A stretch of DNA of 64,000 bases, taken from positions 48,579 through 112,578 of the forward strand of contig NZ_JAIQWX010000004.1 of the NCBI RefSeq assembly GCF_020164475.1, written 5' to 3'. Below, one piece after another: positions 1 to 7,511 of this stretch; within the stretch, counting starts at the first letter, position 1; every line of letters starts with the position of its first letter. Source of the DNA: Pseudomonas sp. REP124. Its GTDB lineage: Bacteria > Pseudomonadota > Gammaproteobacteria > Pseudomonadales > Pseudomonadaceae. Below the pieces are notes generated by a model. It saw nothing but the letters and a program-made list of their open reading frames with translations. It ran no database searches and was not told the DNA's origin. The position numbers and the translations under genes were made by a program.

Positions 1-1
1 C

Positions 2-817
2 CCGTTGTTCATCCGTTGCGGGCGGGCCATGGAGCCGACCCTTCGGGCCGAGGAAATCTTCGCCAACCTTTCGCCGGCGCTGGACGGCATCGCTGCCGCG
101 TTGAGCCGCTGCCAGTCGTTCGATCCGCTGACCAGCGAGGCGACCTTTCATGTCGGGCTTTCCGATGATGTCGAATACGCGCTGTTGCCGCGGCTGTTGC
201 GGCAATTGCGCCTCGAAGCGCCGAACATCAGCCTGATCGTGCGGCGTGTCGACCAGCAGCAAATGACCCAGAGGCTGGTCAATGGCGACATCTCCATGGG
301 CATCAGCCACACCCTCGACCTGCCGGCCAATGCACGGCGCAAGACCCTGCGGGCGATCAGGCCTATGCTGCTGCGGGCCGACAGTCGACCAGGAACACTG
401 GGGCTGGAGGAGTTTTGCCGACGCCCCCATGCGGTGGTGTCGTCCATGGGCAGCGCCACCGACGATACCGATCAGGCCCTGAGCCTGTTGGGCCGGCAGC
501 GCAAGGTGGTGTTGACGGTGCCGCAGTTCAGCGCCTTGCCGATGTTGCTGGCGCAAAGCGATCTGCTGGTGATCGTGCCGGATTACGTGGCCAAGGCGAT
601 GGCGGCGGTGGGAGGCGTGCGGGCTGAAGCGGCACCGCTGTCATTGCCGGTGCAGGAGCTGTCGATGGTCTGGCGCGCGGCGGCGCACAACGATCCGGGC
701 GAACGCTGGTTGCGGTCACGGTGCAGTGCCTTTCTCAGTGAGCCGGTCGAGTTGCAGGTGGTGCCGAAAACCCGACCGGTTCTGCACAACGATCAGGCCT
801 TGCTGGCGGCCAGGTAA
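2..817 (+). CDS. LysR-family transcriptional regulator, 5' end outside window
   Basis: The reading frame is open from base 2 and begins PLFIRCGRAMEPT, which in LysR proteins follows the N-terminal helix-turn-helix, so roughly the first 55-60 residues (the DNA-binding domain) lie upstream of the window. What remains is the linker helix and the periplasmic-binding-protein-like effector domain (FHVGLSDDVEYALLPRLL, then the LVIVPDYVA region). It is a cytoplasmic DNA-binding regulator; its targets are not visible. It converges with the next gene and the two coding ends overlap by 25 bp. An internal ATG at 29 is not credible as a start because the HTH would be missing. Confidence 0.9.
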   Translation, partial: PLFIRCGRAMEPTLRAEEIFANLSPALDGIAAALSRCQSFDPLTSEATFHVGLSDDVEYALLPRLLRQLRLEAPNISLIVRRVDQQQMTQRLVNGDISMGISHTLDLPANARRKTLRAIRPMLLRADSRPGTLGLEEFCRRPHAVVSSMGSATDDTDQALSLLGRQRKVVLTVPQFSALPMLLAQSDLLVIVPDYVAKAMAAVGGVRAEAAPLSLPVQELSMVWRAAAHNDPGERWLRSRCSAFLSEPVELQVVPKTRPVLHNDQALLAAR

Positions 818-1221
818 GCACCGAGGCGCTTGCCCATTTCCTCGCCGAGGGCCTGCAAACCGCTCATGGGGCGGACCATCACTTCGAAATCGACGATCTT
901 GCCCTGTTCATTGAAACGGATCATGTCGATGCCTTTGAGCTGCTTTCCGCTGACTGTGGCGCTGAATTCGAGGATCACATTCAGGCCATCGGCGGTCGCC
1001 AGTTCTCTGTGGTAGGTGAAGTCTTCGAACACCTTGCACACAGTGTTGAGAATCATCGAAACCACCGGAGCGCCCGGATAGGGGGTGTGTGCCATCGGTG
1101 AGCGGAACACCGCTTTTTCATCCAGCAGACCGGGCAGGTCCTTGAGATCGCCGCTGCGGATCATCGCGTGCCAGAGGCTCAAGGTCTCGGCGGCCTTGGG
1201 ATGCAGTTGCAGTTCAGACAT
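793..1221 (-). CDS. SnoaL/NTF2-like fold protein
   Basis: A 142-residue protein of the cone-shaped NTF2-like superfamily (SnoaL-like polyketide cyclase/ketosteroid isomerase fold). It shows the N-terminal helix LWHAMIRSGDLKDLPGLLDEKAV, the segment FRSPMAHTPYPG and a final strand with IVDFEVMVRP. No catalytic residues can be assigned, so function is unknown; members include isomerases, cyclases and small-ligand binders. The start at 1221 has AGGAG about 7 bases upstream; an in-frame ATG 30 bases earlier has no such site. The 3' end overlaps the LysR gene tail to tail. Confidence 0.8.
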   Translation of the reverse strand: MSELQLHPKAAETLSLWHAMIRSGDLKDLPGLLDEKAVFRSPMAHTPYPGAPVVSMILNTVCKVFEDFTYHRELATADGLNVILEFSATVSGKQLKGIDMIRFNEQGKIVDFEVMVRPMSGLQALGEEMGKRLGAYLAASKA

Positions 1222-1247
1222 GGTCAACTCCTGTTTTTTGTTGTTGT

Positions 1248-1979
1248 TCAAAGCTTGCCTGATGCGGTCTCGGCCAGGTGCTGCGAGATCACCTGTGCGG
1301 CGTCCTCGGCCCAGACACTGTAGATCGCCGGGCCCGGATGAAACCCGTCCGACGCCATCGAGCCCGCCACGGGCGCCAGATGGGTATTCAGCATCCTACA
1401 GCGATGAATGTGACTGGTCAGTTCTGCCAGGCGCGCATTGAACCGGGCGGCGCGATGGCCCAGATACCAGCGCAGCGGCTGCGGCAAGGCCGGGAACAGG
1501 TGCATGGGCGGAAGAGGGGAGAAGACGATCAACTGGACGGCGAATTTGTCGGTCAACACCTCGATCAGTTGTTGTTGGCGGGCGATCCACTGATCCACCG
1601 TGAGCATGCCGGTGACATCGTTGACGCCAATCGACAGCAGCGCCACGTCGAAAGGCTGAGCCGCGTGCTGCTCCAGCCGATCCAGCAACGCCTGGGAATC
1701 CAGCCCCGTCTGGGCCCACAGCGACCAACAAACACGCTGAGACCTGGCCAGCCGACCGACCAACTGCCCGCACAACGCCTCTCCCTGATGCATCGCCCCG
1801 ACACCCGCCGCAGCGCTGTCGCCAAGAATCAACAACCGCAAAACCTCACCATCACCCGCCACCCCATCCCGCTCACCCTCGGCCTCCGGCAATTTCGGAG
1901 TGACCCGACGGGTATAGGCCCCCTGCATCAACAGCACGGGGCCGAGCATGATTTTGGCCAGGGTTTCGGTTTTGCTCAT
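1248..1979 (-). CDS. SGNH/GDSL-family hydrolase (esterase-like)
   Basis: A 243-residue SGNH hydrolase. The blocks are in order: LILGDSAAAG with nucleophile Ser55 of GDS, a conserved Gly, IGVNDV with the block-III Asn, and the C-terminal SDGFHPGP with the Asp-x-x-His pair. These give the Ser-Asp-His triad plus oxyanion hole of lipases, esterases and acyl-thioesterases; the substrate cannot be told from sequence. The start at 1979 (MSKTETL) is preceded by AGGA. A longer frame reading back to 2123 runs through a REP palindrome and is an artefact. The N-terminus has a short hydrophobic stretch (IMLGPVLLM) that might anchor it. Confidence 0.85.
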   Translation of the reverse strand: MSKTETLAKIMLGPVLLMQGAYTRRVTPKLPEAEGERDGVAGDGEVLRLLILGDSAAAGVGAMHQGEALCGQLVGRLARSQRVCWSLWAQTGLDSQALLDRLEQHAAQPFDVALLSIGVNDVTGMLTVDQWIARQQQLIEVLTDKFAVQLIVFSPLPPMHLFPALPQPLRWYLGHRAARFNARLAELTSHIHRCRMLNTHLAPVAGSMASDGFHPGPAIYSVWAEDAAQVISQHLAETASGKL

Positions 1980-2035
1980 GTGGAGGTCCTGAAAGGGGTG
2001 TCGTAGATTCACCCAAAACCGGGCGGTGAGTCCAT

Positions 2036-2125
2036 TGTGGGAGCGAGCCTGCTCGCGATGCGGTGTGCCAGTCGGTATCGATGTCGGATGCTGGCTCGTC
2101 ATCGCGAGCAGGCTCGCTCCCACAG
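2036..2125. repeat. REP pair in inverted orientation
   Basis: Two copies of the palindromic unit GTGGGAGCGAGCCTGCTCGC face each other across about 40 bases. This is the commonest Pseudomonas REP type in the window and sits in the gap upstream of the SGNH hydrolase gene. Confidence 0.9.
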
Positions 2126-2159
2126 GGTTGTCGATTTACTTCAAGAACGTACAAACAAC

Positions 2160-2190
2160 AAAAAGCCCGGCTGATCAGGCCGGGCTTTTT
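2160..2190 (-). terminator. Rho-independent terminator of the repeat-protein gene
   Basis: AAAAAGCCCGGC-TGATCA-GCCGGGCTTTTT: an 11-bp palindromic stem flanked by A and T runs, so it can act on both strands. It lies 25 bases beyond the stop codon of the minus-strand repeat-protein gene. Confidence 0.9.
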
Positions 2191-2214
2191 GGGTGTTGCG
2201 GTGACGCGAAGATT

Positions 2215-2778
2215 TTAGGCGACGGTGTTGCCGTGCAGACGGTCAGAGCCATCTGCTGCGACGGTGTTGCCGTGCAAGCGGTCAGAGCCATCTGCTGCGA
2301 CGGTGTTGCCGTGCAAGCGGTCCGAGCCATCGGCTGCGACGGTGTTGCCGTGCAGGCGGTCGGAGCCATCAGCGGCGACGGTGTTGCCTTTCAGACGATC
2401 AGAGCCATCGGCTGCGACGGTGTTGCCGTGCAGGCGGTCGGAGCCATCTGCTGCGACGGTGTTGCCTTTCAGACGATCGGAGCCATCAGCAGCGACGGTG
2501 TTGCCGTGCAGACGGTCAGAGCCATCAGCGGCAACTTCGTTGCCTTTCAAACGATCCGAGCCATCAGCAGCTACTGCATTACGTTTTTCCAACAGACGAT
2601 CAGCGCCACCTTCGGCAACACGATTCTGTTGCAGGCGGTCAGAACCACCTTCAGCCACACGGCTTTCGATCAGACGATCCGAGCCGCCTTCAGCGACTAC
2701 AGATTGAACGGAGGTAGCGGCGAAAGCGTTAACTGCGAAAACCGAGAAAGCGATGCTGAGAAGGGTCTGGCGTTTCAT
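2215..2778 (-). CDS. Secreted 13-residue tandem-repeat protein (VA[AE][DG]GSDRL type)
   Basis: A 187-residue protein with a clear signal peptide (MKRQTLLSIAFSVFAVNAFA, cleavage before ATSVQS). The mature part is twelve near-identical units of 13 residues: three of form VAEGGSDRLxxxR, then nine of VAADGSDRL[HK]GN[TE]. The gene ends two residues into a thirteenth unit. Similar Pseudomonas proteins are often annotated 'phage infection protein', a label I recall but cannot support here. The repeats are acidic, Gly-rich and have an Asp-Gly-Ser-Asp motif reminiscent of calcium-binding loops; that is only a resemblance. The DNA repeat is 39 bp and almost identical between the last units, so copy number may vary. 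A strong terminator follows. Confidence 0.85.
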   Translation of the reverse strand: MKRQTLLSIAFSVFAVNAFAATSVQSVVAEGGSDRLIESRVAEGGSDRLQQNRVAEGGADRLLEKRNAVAADGSDRLKGNEVAADGSDRLHGNTVAADGSDRLKGNTVAADGSDRLHGNTVAADGSDRLKGNTVAADGSDRLHGNTVAADGSDRLHGNTVAADGSDRLHGNTVAADGSDRLHGNTVA

Positions 2779-2903
2779 GATCTTGTGCTCCGGGGGTGTT
2801 CTTGGTTGGTATGGAGCAGATGTTACGCCGCGCAGTTTTTAAGAGAACTTCATTGAGTTAATGGTGACTATTGACGCAGTCAATGGTCGATGCACGCCCC
2901 CCA

Positions 2904-3006
2904 CTGTAGGAGCGAGCTTGCTCGCGATGGACGCCCGGACACCGCGGGGCATCAGGCCTCCAGCTTCATCATTGACGACCATCGCGAGCAGGCTCGCTCC
3001 CACAGG
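2904..3006. repeat. REP pair in inverted orientation
   Basis: CTGTAGGAGCGAGCTTGCTC and its inverted partner ATCGCGAGCAGGCTCGCTCC flank about 55 bases between the repeat-protein gene and the chorismate mutase gene. Confidence 0.9.
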
Positions 3007-3017
3007 TACCGAGGTGT

Positions 3018-3587
3018 TTATTGGTCGGTGACGCACAACTCGCCGGTAGCGCGGATCAGCGCCTGGCCATGCAGGGCGTCCTTGATCAGGCCGGAGCGTT
3101 GTTCGGCCAGCCAGACCGGGCATTCGGGGTCGACGCGGTAGGGGACGAAGGCGGCGTATTGACGCAACATCAACACTTGCAGCTTGTCCAGCTTCGGCCG
3201 CAGCTTGTTGAGGTCCGGGCGTGGCGCATCGGGCGCCCGGTGCGCAGCTTGCCACTGCGCGATCAGGCCGTATTGCACCAGCTTGTTCGCTTCGATCTGG
3301 GCGGCGACCAGATCGGCGGCCTCATCCGGATTGAGCTTGTGCTCGATGGCCTGCTGCCTGGCGTTGGAAATCACCAGCGCTTCGCGCGCGGTGTCCTGGA
3401 TCGGTTTGCCACTGTCCCACTTGGTCAGCGCCACCTGATCGGCGATGTTCAGGCGCTCATTGATCGTGGCCAGCAACGGTTTCAAGGTTTCAGGTGCCGG
3501 AGAGGGCGCGGCGGCGTGGACGGTACCGGCGAGCAGGCAGGTCAGGGCGCAGGTCAGCAATTGCGGCAGACGTAGGGCGTGAAACAT
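3018..3587 (-). CDS. Periplasmic chorismate mutase, AroQ-gamma type
   Basis: A 189-residue protein with a signal peptide (LLTCALTCLLAGTVHA, cut before AAPSP) followed by an all-helical AroQ fold. The segment INERLNIADQVALTKWDSGK carries the Lys of the active site, and DTAREALVISNARQ and EANKLVQYGLIAQW follow, as in secreted gamma-class chorismate mutases. These convert chorismate to prephenate in the periplasm, where their purpose is debated. Conserved cysteines (ECP, ELC) near the C-terminus may form a disulfide. The start at 3587 has AAGAGG seven bases upstream; an earlier in-frame start adds nine residues with no better site. Confidence 0.88.
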   Translation of the reverse strand: MFHALRLPQLLTCALTCLLAGTVHAAAPSPAPETLKPLLATINERLNIADQVALTKWDSGKPIQDTAREALVISNARQQAIEHKLNPDEAADLVAAQIEANKLVQYGLIAQWQAAHRAPDAPRPDLNKLRPKLDKLQVLMLRQYAAFVPYRVDPECPVWLAEQRSGLIKDALHGQALIRATGELCVTDQ

Positions 3588-3695
3588 AAGCAAACCTCTT
3601 GGACACGTGAGCACTCAGGCCGTTATGTAACACAGCCGAGCCAGATGAACGATAGTTCAAGAGTGTCGTTGTCGATACACAAATGAACCGGCGGG

Positions 3696-3986
3696 TCAGC
3701 CGGCGGCGAGCAGACGCTCGATCTGCGCCAGCTCCCAGGTGCTGAGCAGACTTACCGGATCGGTGCCGAAACGTTGCCCGCCATCGAATACCCGACCCTG
3801 CGGACTCTGGCAATGCAGGCAGTGCCGAAGGTGGCTGCCGTCCACATCCAGAGTCAATTGCCAGCCTTCGATATCGACCCGTACCGGGCCGGATCCGCAG
3901 CCCTCATCCAGTCTTTTCAGACAGCGGACTTCCAGGGCGACGTCGCGCAATTGCTGATAAATCTCGCGGGCAGTAAGGGGCGGCAC
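3696..3986 (-). CDS. Small conserved protein with CxxC (Pseudomonas family)
   Basis: A 96-residue protein starting MPPLTAREIYQQLRDVALE and ending DPVSLLSTWELAQIERLLA. It contains a HCLHC (CxxC) pair near residue 58 that could bind metal, followed by SPQGRVFD. I recall related small proteins in many Pseudomonas genomes but no function. The start is GTG at 3986 with GGAG upstream. It has no signal peptide or membrane segment and no obvious operon partner. Confidence 0.6.
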   Translation of the reverse strand: MPPLTAREIYQQLRDVALEVRCLKRLDEGCGSGPVRVDIEGWQLTLDVDGSHLRHCLHCQSPQGRVFDGGQRFGTDPVSLLSTWELAQIERLLAAG

Positions 3987-4238
3987 GGGTTGCTCCAGCT
4001 GGAAACAGTCGGCACAGGATAAACGATCAAGGACGTCGCAGGCGCTGCGTCACGGATCTCAGGGGCTCATCCGATCGTCCACAAATCCGCAACCATGCGT
4101 ACAAACGCAGCGTCTTCTCCGTCCGGTGGAAGGCTCATATGCTCTGGTCACACCCAAGGCAGTCAGCAAGAGCAACAAAACTCAGACGCCATAAACGGGA
4201 AACGCTGAGACTCCATTCTAATAATAAGGAGACAGAAA

Positions 4239-4922
4239 ATGCCGAGTGGCCTGTTCATTGATGATCTGATTCGCGAACGCAGTGCGAAACGTGGTTTTCT
4301 GGATCGATCAGTACCGATGGAGATGGTGAGGGACATTTTGTCGGCGGCAAAACACGCGCCGAGCTCCAGCAACAGCCAGCCGTGGCGTTGCTACGTCATC
4401 ACCGGGCAGTCGCGTGAACGCATTACCAAGGCTGCAGTGGAGGCCTATCGCGCTTCACCGGAAGGCCAGACGCCGGAATATCCGTTCTTCCCCACGCAAC
4501 TGCACGACCCCTACAAGACCCGCTTTCACACCTTCCGCGGCCAACTGGGTGATGCCCAGGGATGCTGTCGCAGCGACAAGGAAGGACGGCGCAGGGACGT
4601 CGAGCGTCAGTTCCGGTTTTTCGATGCCCCGGTGGGCATCATCTTCACCATGGATCGCCGCCTGGAGTGGGCCAGCTTTCTTTGTTACGGCTGCTTCCTG
4701 CAGAACGTGATGCTGGCCGCCAAGGGGCGCGGACTGGATACCTGTCCGCAGCAAATCTGGTCGCTGCAGCATCCGCTGTTGCGCGCCGAACTCAATCTCC
4801 CCGATGACCAGATGGTCGTCGCCGGCATGTCACTTGGATGGGCCGACAACAGCCTGGCGGAAAACCGAATGACCATCGCCAAGCTTGAAGTGGACGATTT
4901 CACGACATTCATCGACGACTGA
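4239..4922 (+). CDS. Nitroreductase-family flavoprotein
   Basis: A 227-residue FMN-dependent nitroreductase. The N-terminal RERSAKRGFLDRSVP and APSSSNSQPWRCYVITG segments form the FMN phosphate/ribityl site, and the C-terminal GLDTCPQQIWS...VVAGMSLGWAD is the usual second half. Such enzymes use NAD(P)H for two-electron reduction of quinones or nitroaromatics. It is the first gene of a same-strand run with a hydroquinone-type dioxygenase and a WrbA-like protein, an arrangement reminiscent of the quinone-induced mhq genes of Bacillus (nitroreductase plus VOC dioxygenase). RBS AAGGAGA lies 8 bases before the ATG. Confidence 0.88.
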   Translation: MPSGLFIDDLIRERSAKRGFLDRSVPMEMVRDILSAAKHAPSSSNSQPWRCYVITGQSRERITKAAVEAYRASPEGQTPEYPFFPTQLHDPYKTRFHTFRGQLGDAQGCCRSDKEGRRRDVERQFRFFDAPVGIIFTMDRRLEWASFLCYGCFLQNVMLAAKGRGLDTCPQQIWSLQHPLLRAELNLPDDQMVVAGMSLGWADNSLAENRMTIAKLEVDDFTTFIDD

Positions 4923-5006
4923 CGTCGGCGACAAAACCGCTAACCGGCACACGGCGCCCGATGGCGTTGCGGCCCCTGCTTGTCCAAAAGAAAACTGGAG
5001 AACCAC

Positions 5007-5957
5007 ATGACAGCGATCAAAGGCTTCCACCACCTGACTGCCGGCGTTGCCGGTGCGCAAGAGGACGTTGATTTCTACGTGAAGCTGCTGGGTCAGAGCC
5101 TGATCAAGAAGACGGTCCTGCTTGATGGTGACGAACCCATATACCACCTGTATTACGGCAACCCGCAAGGGGATGCCGGCACGTTGGTGACGTCGTTCCC
5201 GTTCCGTCAGCGCGGCGTGAAAGCCCGCCCGGGATCGGGGCAGATCCGGGTCATCAACTACTCGGTTCCCAAAGACTCCCTTGATTTCTGGCGTGCGCGT
5301 TTCGCCGAGTTTGGCGTGCCATATGACCAGGAAACGGTCACGCGCTTCGGCGAAATCCGCCAGCGTTTTTACCATCCGTGCGGCATCGAATTCGATCTGG
5401 TCGCCTCCGACCAGGACAGCCGTCCACCCTGCATTGCCAGCGATATTCCCGAAGCGTTCGCCATCCGCGGCGTGCACAGCATCACCCTGTCACTGCGCGA
5501 AGTCGCCGAGTCGATCATCTTCATGAAAGACGCCTTGGAGTTCCGCTACGCCGGCGAGCATGGCCAGTATCACCGCTTTGAAACCGCCAGCGGCGCGCCG
5601 GGCACCGTGGTCGAATTCCAGCATGAGCCTGATCGTCTGCAAGGCTCGTCGATCTACGGCGAAGGCACGATCCACCACGTTGCGTTTGCGGTGGACAGTG
5701 TCGATCAGCAGATGGCGCTCAAGGACAAGTTGATGTCCATGGGGCATATCGATACCTCCGAATCGGTCAATCGCAATTACTTCCGCTCGATGTATTTCAA
5801 GATGCCCGGCGGCGTTATGTTCGAAGCAGCGACTACCGACATCGGTTTCACCATCGATGAGGCGGCGGACGAATTGGGCGCTGAATTCCAGACGCCTTCG
5901 TGGTTGAGCGAACGCAAGGACGAACTGCTCAGCCGGCTGGAACCGATCTCCGTCTGA
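5007..5957 (+). CDS. PcpA/LinE-like hydroquinone 1,2-dioxygenase (VOC family)
   Basis: A 316-residue two-domain vicinal-oxygen-chelate protein. Length and sequence resemble PcpA and LinE, the Fe(II) enzymes that cleave (chloro)hydroquinone between the hydroxyl-bearing carbon and its neighbour: GFHHLT near the N-terminus, GQSLIKKTVLLDGDEPIYHLYY, then GEGTIHHVAFAV and GGVMFEA. His9, His224 and Glu273 match the expected 2-His-1-carboxylate metal site. MhqO-type quinone-detoxification proteins belong to the same group, so the true substrate may be a non-chlorinated hydroquinone. The start at 5007 has TGGAG; a TTG 27 bases earlier is less likely. It lies between a nitroreductase and a WrbA-like gene on the same strand. 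Confidence 0.85.
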   Translation: MTAIKGFHHLTAGVAGAQEDVDFYVKLLGQSLIKKTVLLDGDEPIYHLYYGNPQGDAGTLVTSFPFRQRGVKARPGSGQIRVINYSVPKDSLDFWRARFAEFGVPYDQETVTRFGEIRQRFYHPCGIEFDLVASDQDSRPPCIASDIPEAFAIRGVHSITLSLREVAESIIFMKDALEFRYAGEHGQYHRFETASGAPGTVVEFQHEPDRLQGSSIYGEGTIHHVAFAVDSVDQQMALKDKLMSMGHIDTSESVNRNYFRSMYFKMPGGVMFEAATTDIGFTIDEAADELGAEFQTPSWLSERKDELLSRLEPISV

Positions 5958-6034
5958 CCAGTTGGTATTCACCTTTTATCCAGCGGCGCCGTCGAGGCGT
6001 CGCTGTTCAATATCACTCCCGTACAGGTTCCATC

Positions 6035-6670
6035 ATGTCAAAACCAAAAGTGCTGATCGTGTTCTATTCGCGCACCCGTTCCACTGAAATCCTTGCCGAT
6101 GCCATTGCCTCGGGCGCCGTCGCGGAGGGGGCCGAAGTGCGCCTGCGTCGGGCCCGCGAAGTTGTGGGGTCTGAAGTGATGCAGCAGGTTCCAGGCTGGT
6201 TCGAGAGTGCCGAAGCGATGAACGCCAAGTACGAGAAGCCGACTGAAGCCGACGCCGAATGGGCCGATGCAATCATCTTCGGCACGCCGACGCGGTTCGG
6301 TTCGATTTCTTCGGAACTCAAGGCCTACATCGATGGCCTTGGAGGCCTGTGGTTTGCCGGCAAGCTCAACGGCAAGGCGGGCTCGGTGTTTGGGTCTACG
6401 TCCTCCAAACACGGCGGCAACGAGTCGACCCTGCTGTCGATCTATGCGCCGATGGCTCACCTGGGGTTGATTATCGTGCCGTTGGGGTATGCCGATCCGT
6501 CGATGTTCAAGGCTGGTACGCCCTATGGCGCAACCCATGTGTCGGTGCTTGATACGCTGACGCCGGATGAGGATCATCTGGCCGTCGCCCGATATCAGGG
6601 GCGCCGTGTGGCCTCTGTTGCCCGGTCGCTGCGTTGCGCGGCACCGGTTGCCGAGGCGGCCCTGGCCTGA
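6035..6670 (+). CDS. WrbA-like NAD(P)H:quinone oxidoreductase
   Basis: A 211-residue flavodoxin-fold protein of the WrbA type. YSRTRSTEILADAI is the FMN phosphate loop, IIFGTPTRFGSISSELKAYID the second FMN segment, and FGSTSSKHGGNESTLLSIYA the WrbA-specific insertion before LGLIIVPLGY. These tetrameric enzymes reduce quinones to hydroquinones by two electrons, avoiding semiquinones. That fits directly with the hydroquinone dioxygenase gene 77 bases upstream: the reductase would keep the substrate in the cleavable form. The start chosen follows a weak AGG; an in-frame start 135 bases upstream overlaps the previous gene and precedes non-conserved residues. Confidence 0.88.
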   Translation: MSKPKVLIVFYSRTRSTEILADAIASGAVAEGAEVRLRRAREVVGSEVMQQVPGWFESAEAMNAKYEKPTEADAEWADAIIFGTPTRFGSISSELKAYIDGLGGLWFAGKLNGKAGSVFGSTSSKHGGNESTLLSIYAPMAHLGLIIVPLGYADPSMFKAGTPYGATHVSVLDTLTPDEDHLAVARYQGRRVASVARSLRCAAPVAEAALA

Positions 6671-6704
6671 GGTGCAAGGTGCGGTGGAGTAAACGGCTTG
6701 CCGC

Positions 6705-7307
6705 TTACTCCACCGGCAGCAAGTCGATCCATCCCGGTTGGTTTTTTACCCGCGCGATCCATTGTTCAATGGCCGTGAACGGGCGCATGTCGAAACCACC
6801 TGCGGTGGCCAGGGAGACATAAGCGAATACACCGAGGTCCGCCACGGTGTAGTCGTCGCCAACCAGCCAGTCATGCCCGCTCAGCCATTGATCGAGTTTC
6901 GCCAGCGCGGGATAGCCCTCGTTGTGCATTTGCTCGATCTGCGGGGCCATCTGTTCTGCGAGACCTTTCAAATGGTAGACGCGACACAGCGCCAACGGCT
7001 TTTGCAGATCACCCTGTTCGAACGACAACCACCCGGTTACCTGCGCGCGCAACCAGGGATCGTCCGGGAGGTAACGGCTGCCCTGGGCAAGATACAGAAG
7101 GATGGCGCCGGATTCGACAATGGTCCGGCCATCGTCCAGTTGCAGCACCGGCACTCTGGAAAAACGGTTGAGTCGCTGGAACTCGGGGGTATGCGTTTCT
7201 CCCTTGGCCAGATCCAGAGTGATGCGATCGTACGGTTGCCCCAGCTGATTGAGCAGAATGCGTACCTTCCAGGAGTTGCCCGACATTCGGCTGTCATAGA
7301 GTCGCAA
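6705..7307 (-). CDS. Glutathione S-transferase family protein
   Basis: A 200-residue GST. The N-terminal thioredoxin-like domain starts LRLYDSRMSGNSWKVRILLNQLG, with RVPVLQLDDGRTIVESGAILLYLA carrying the cis-Pro and the Glu-Ser pair that binds the gamma-glutamyl group. The C-terminal helical domain contains the GDDYTVADLGVFAY box. The best start is a TTG at 7307, because GGAG sits 8 bases upstream and the protein then begins exactly at the first beta strand; the nearest ATG at 7283 would remove that strand. It is divergent from the LinD-like GST gene, sharing a 204-bp promoter gap, and likely serves the same pathway. Confidence 0.87.
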   Translation of the reverse strand: MRLYDSRMSGNSWKVRILLNQLGQPYDRITLDLAKGETHTPEFQRLNRFSRVPVLQLDDGRTIVESGAILLYLAQGSRYLPDDPWLRAQVTGWLSFEQGDLQKPLALCRVYHLKGLAEQMAPQIEQMHNEGYPALAKLDQWLSGHDWLVGDDYTVADLGVFAYVSLATAGGFDMRPFTAIEQWIARVKNQPGWIDLLPVE

Positions 7308-7511
7308 GATGGTCGCTCCAACAAGAAAAAAGATCGCCCTGTGACCCTGCTCAAACCGCGGTCCAGAGGCTGAAACATTTCCTATCGTACCGGATTTGTC
7401 TGTGGCTGGAAGCTGCCTGTAAAGGCGGCTGCCGGTGAGGCAAATGACACCCGCTTTCAACTCACTCGATCCTCTACTGAACCCAAAACCTCAAGCGCAG
7501 GAGTGACTGTT

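Noticed and set aside
1980..2123. N-terminal extension MGASLLAMTSQ of the SGNH hydrolase
   Set aside because: The residues come from reading a REP palindrome; similar 'GASLLA' ends appear at other genes. The start at 1979 has a ribosome site.
5007..5957. Reading the VOC protein as a simple glyoxalase I
   Set aside because: The length, two-domain layout and metal residues match hydroquinone dioxygenases such as PcpA and LinE far better.
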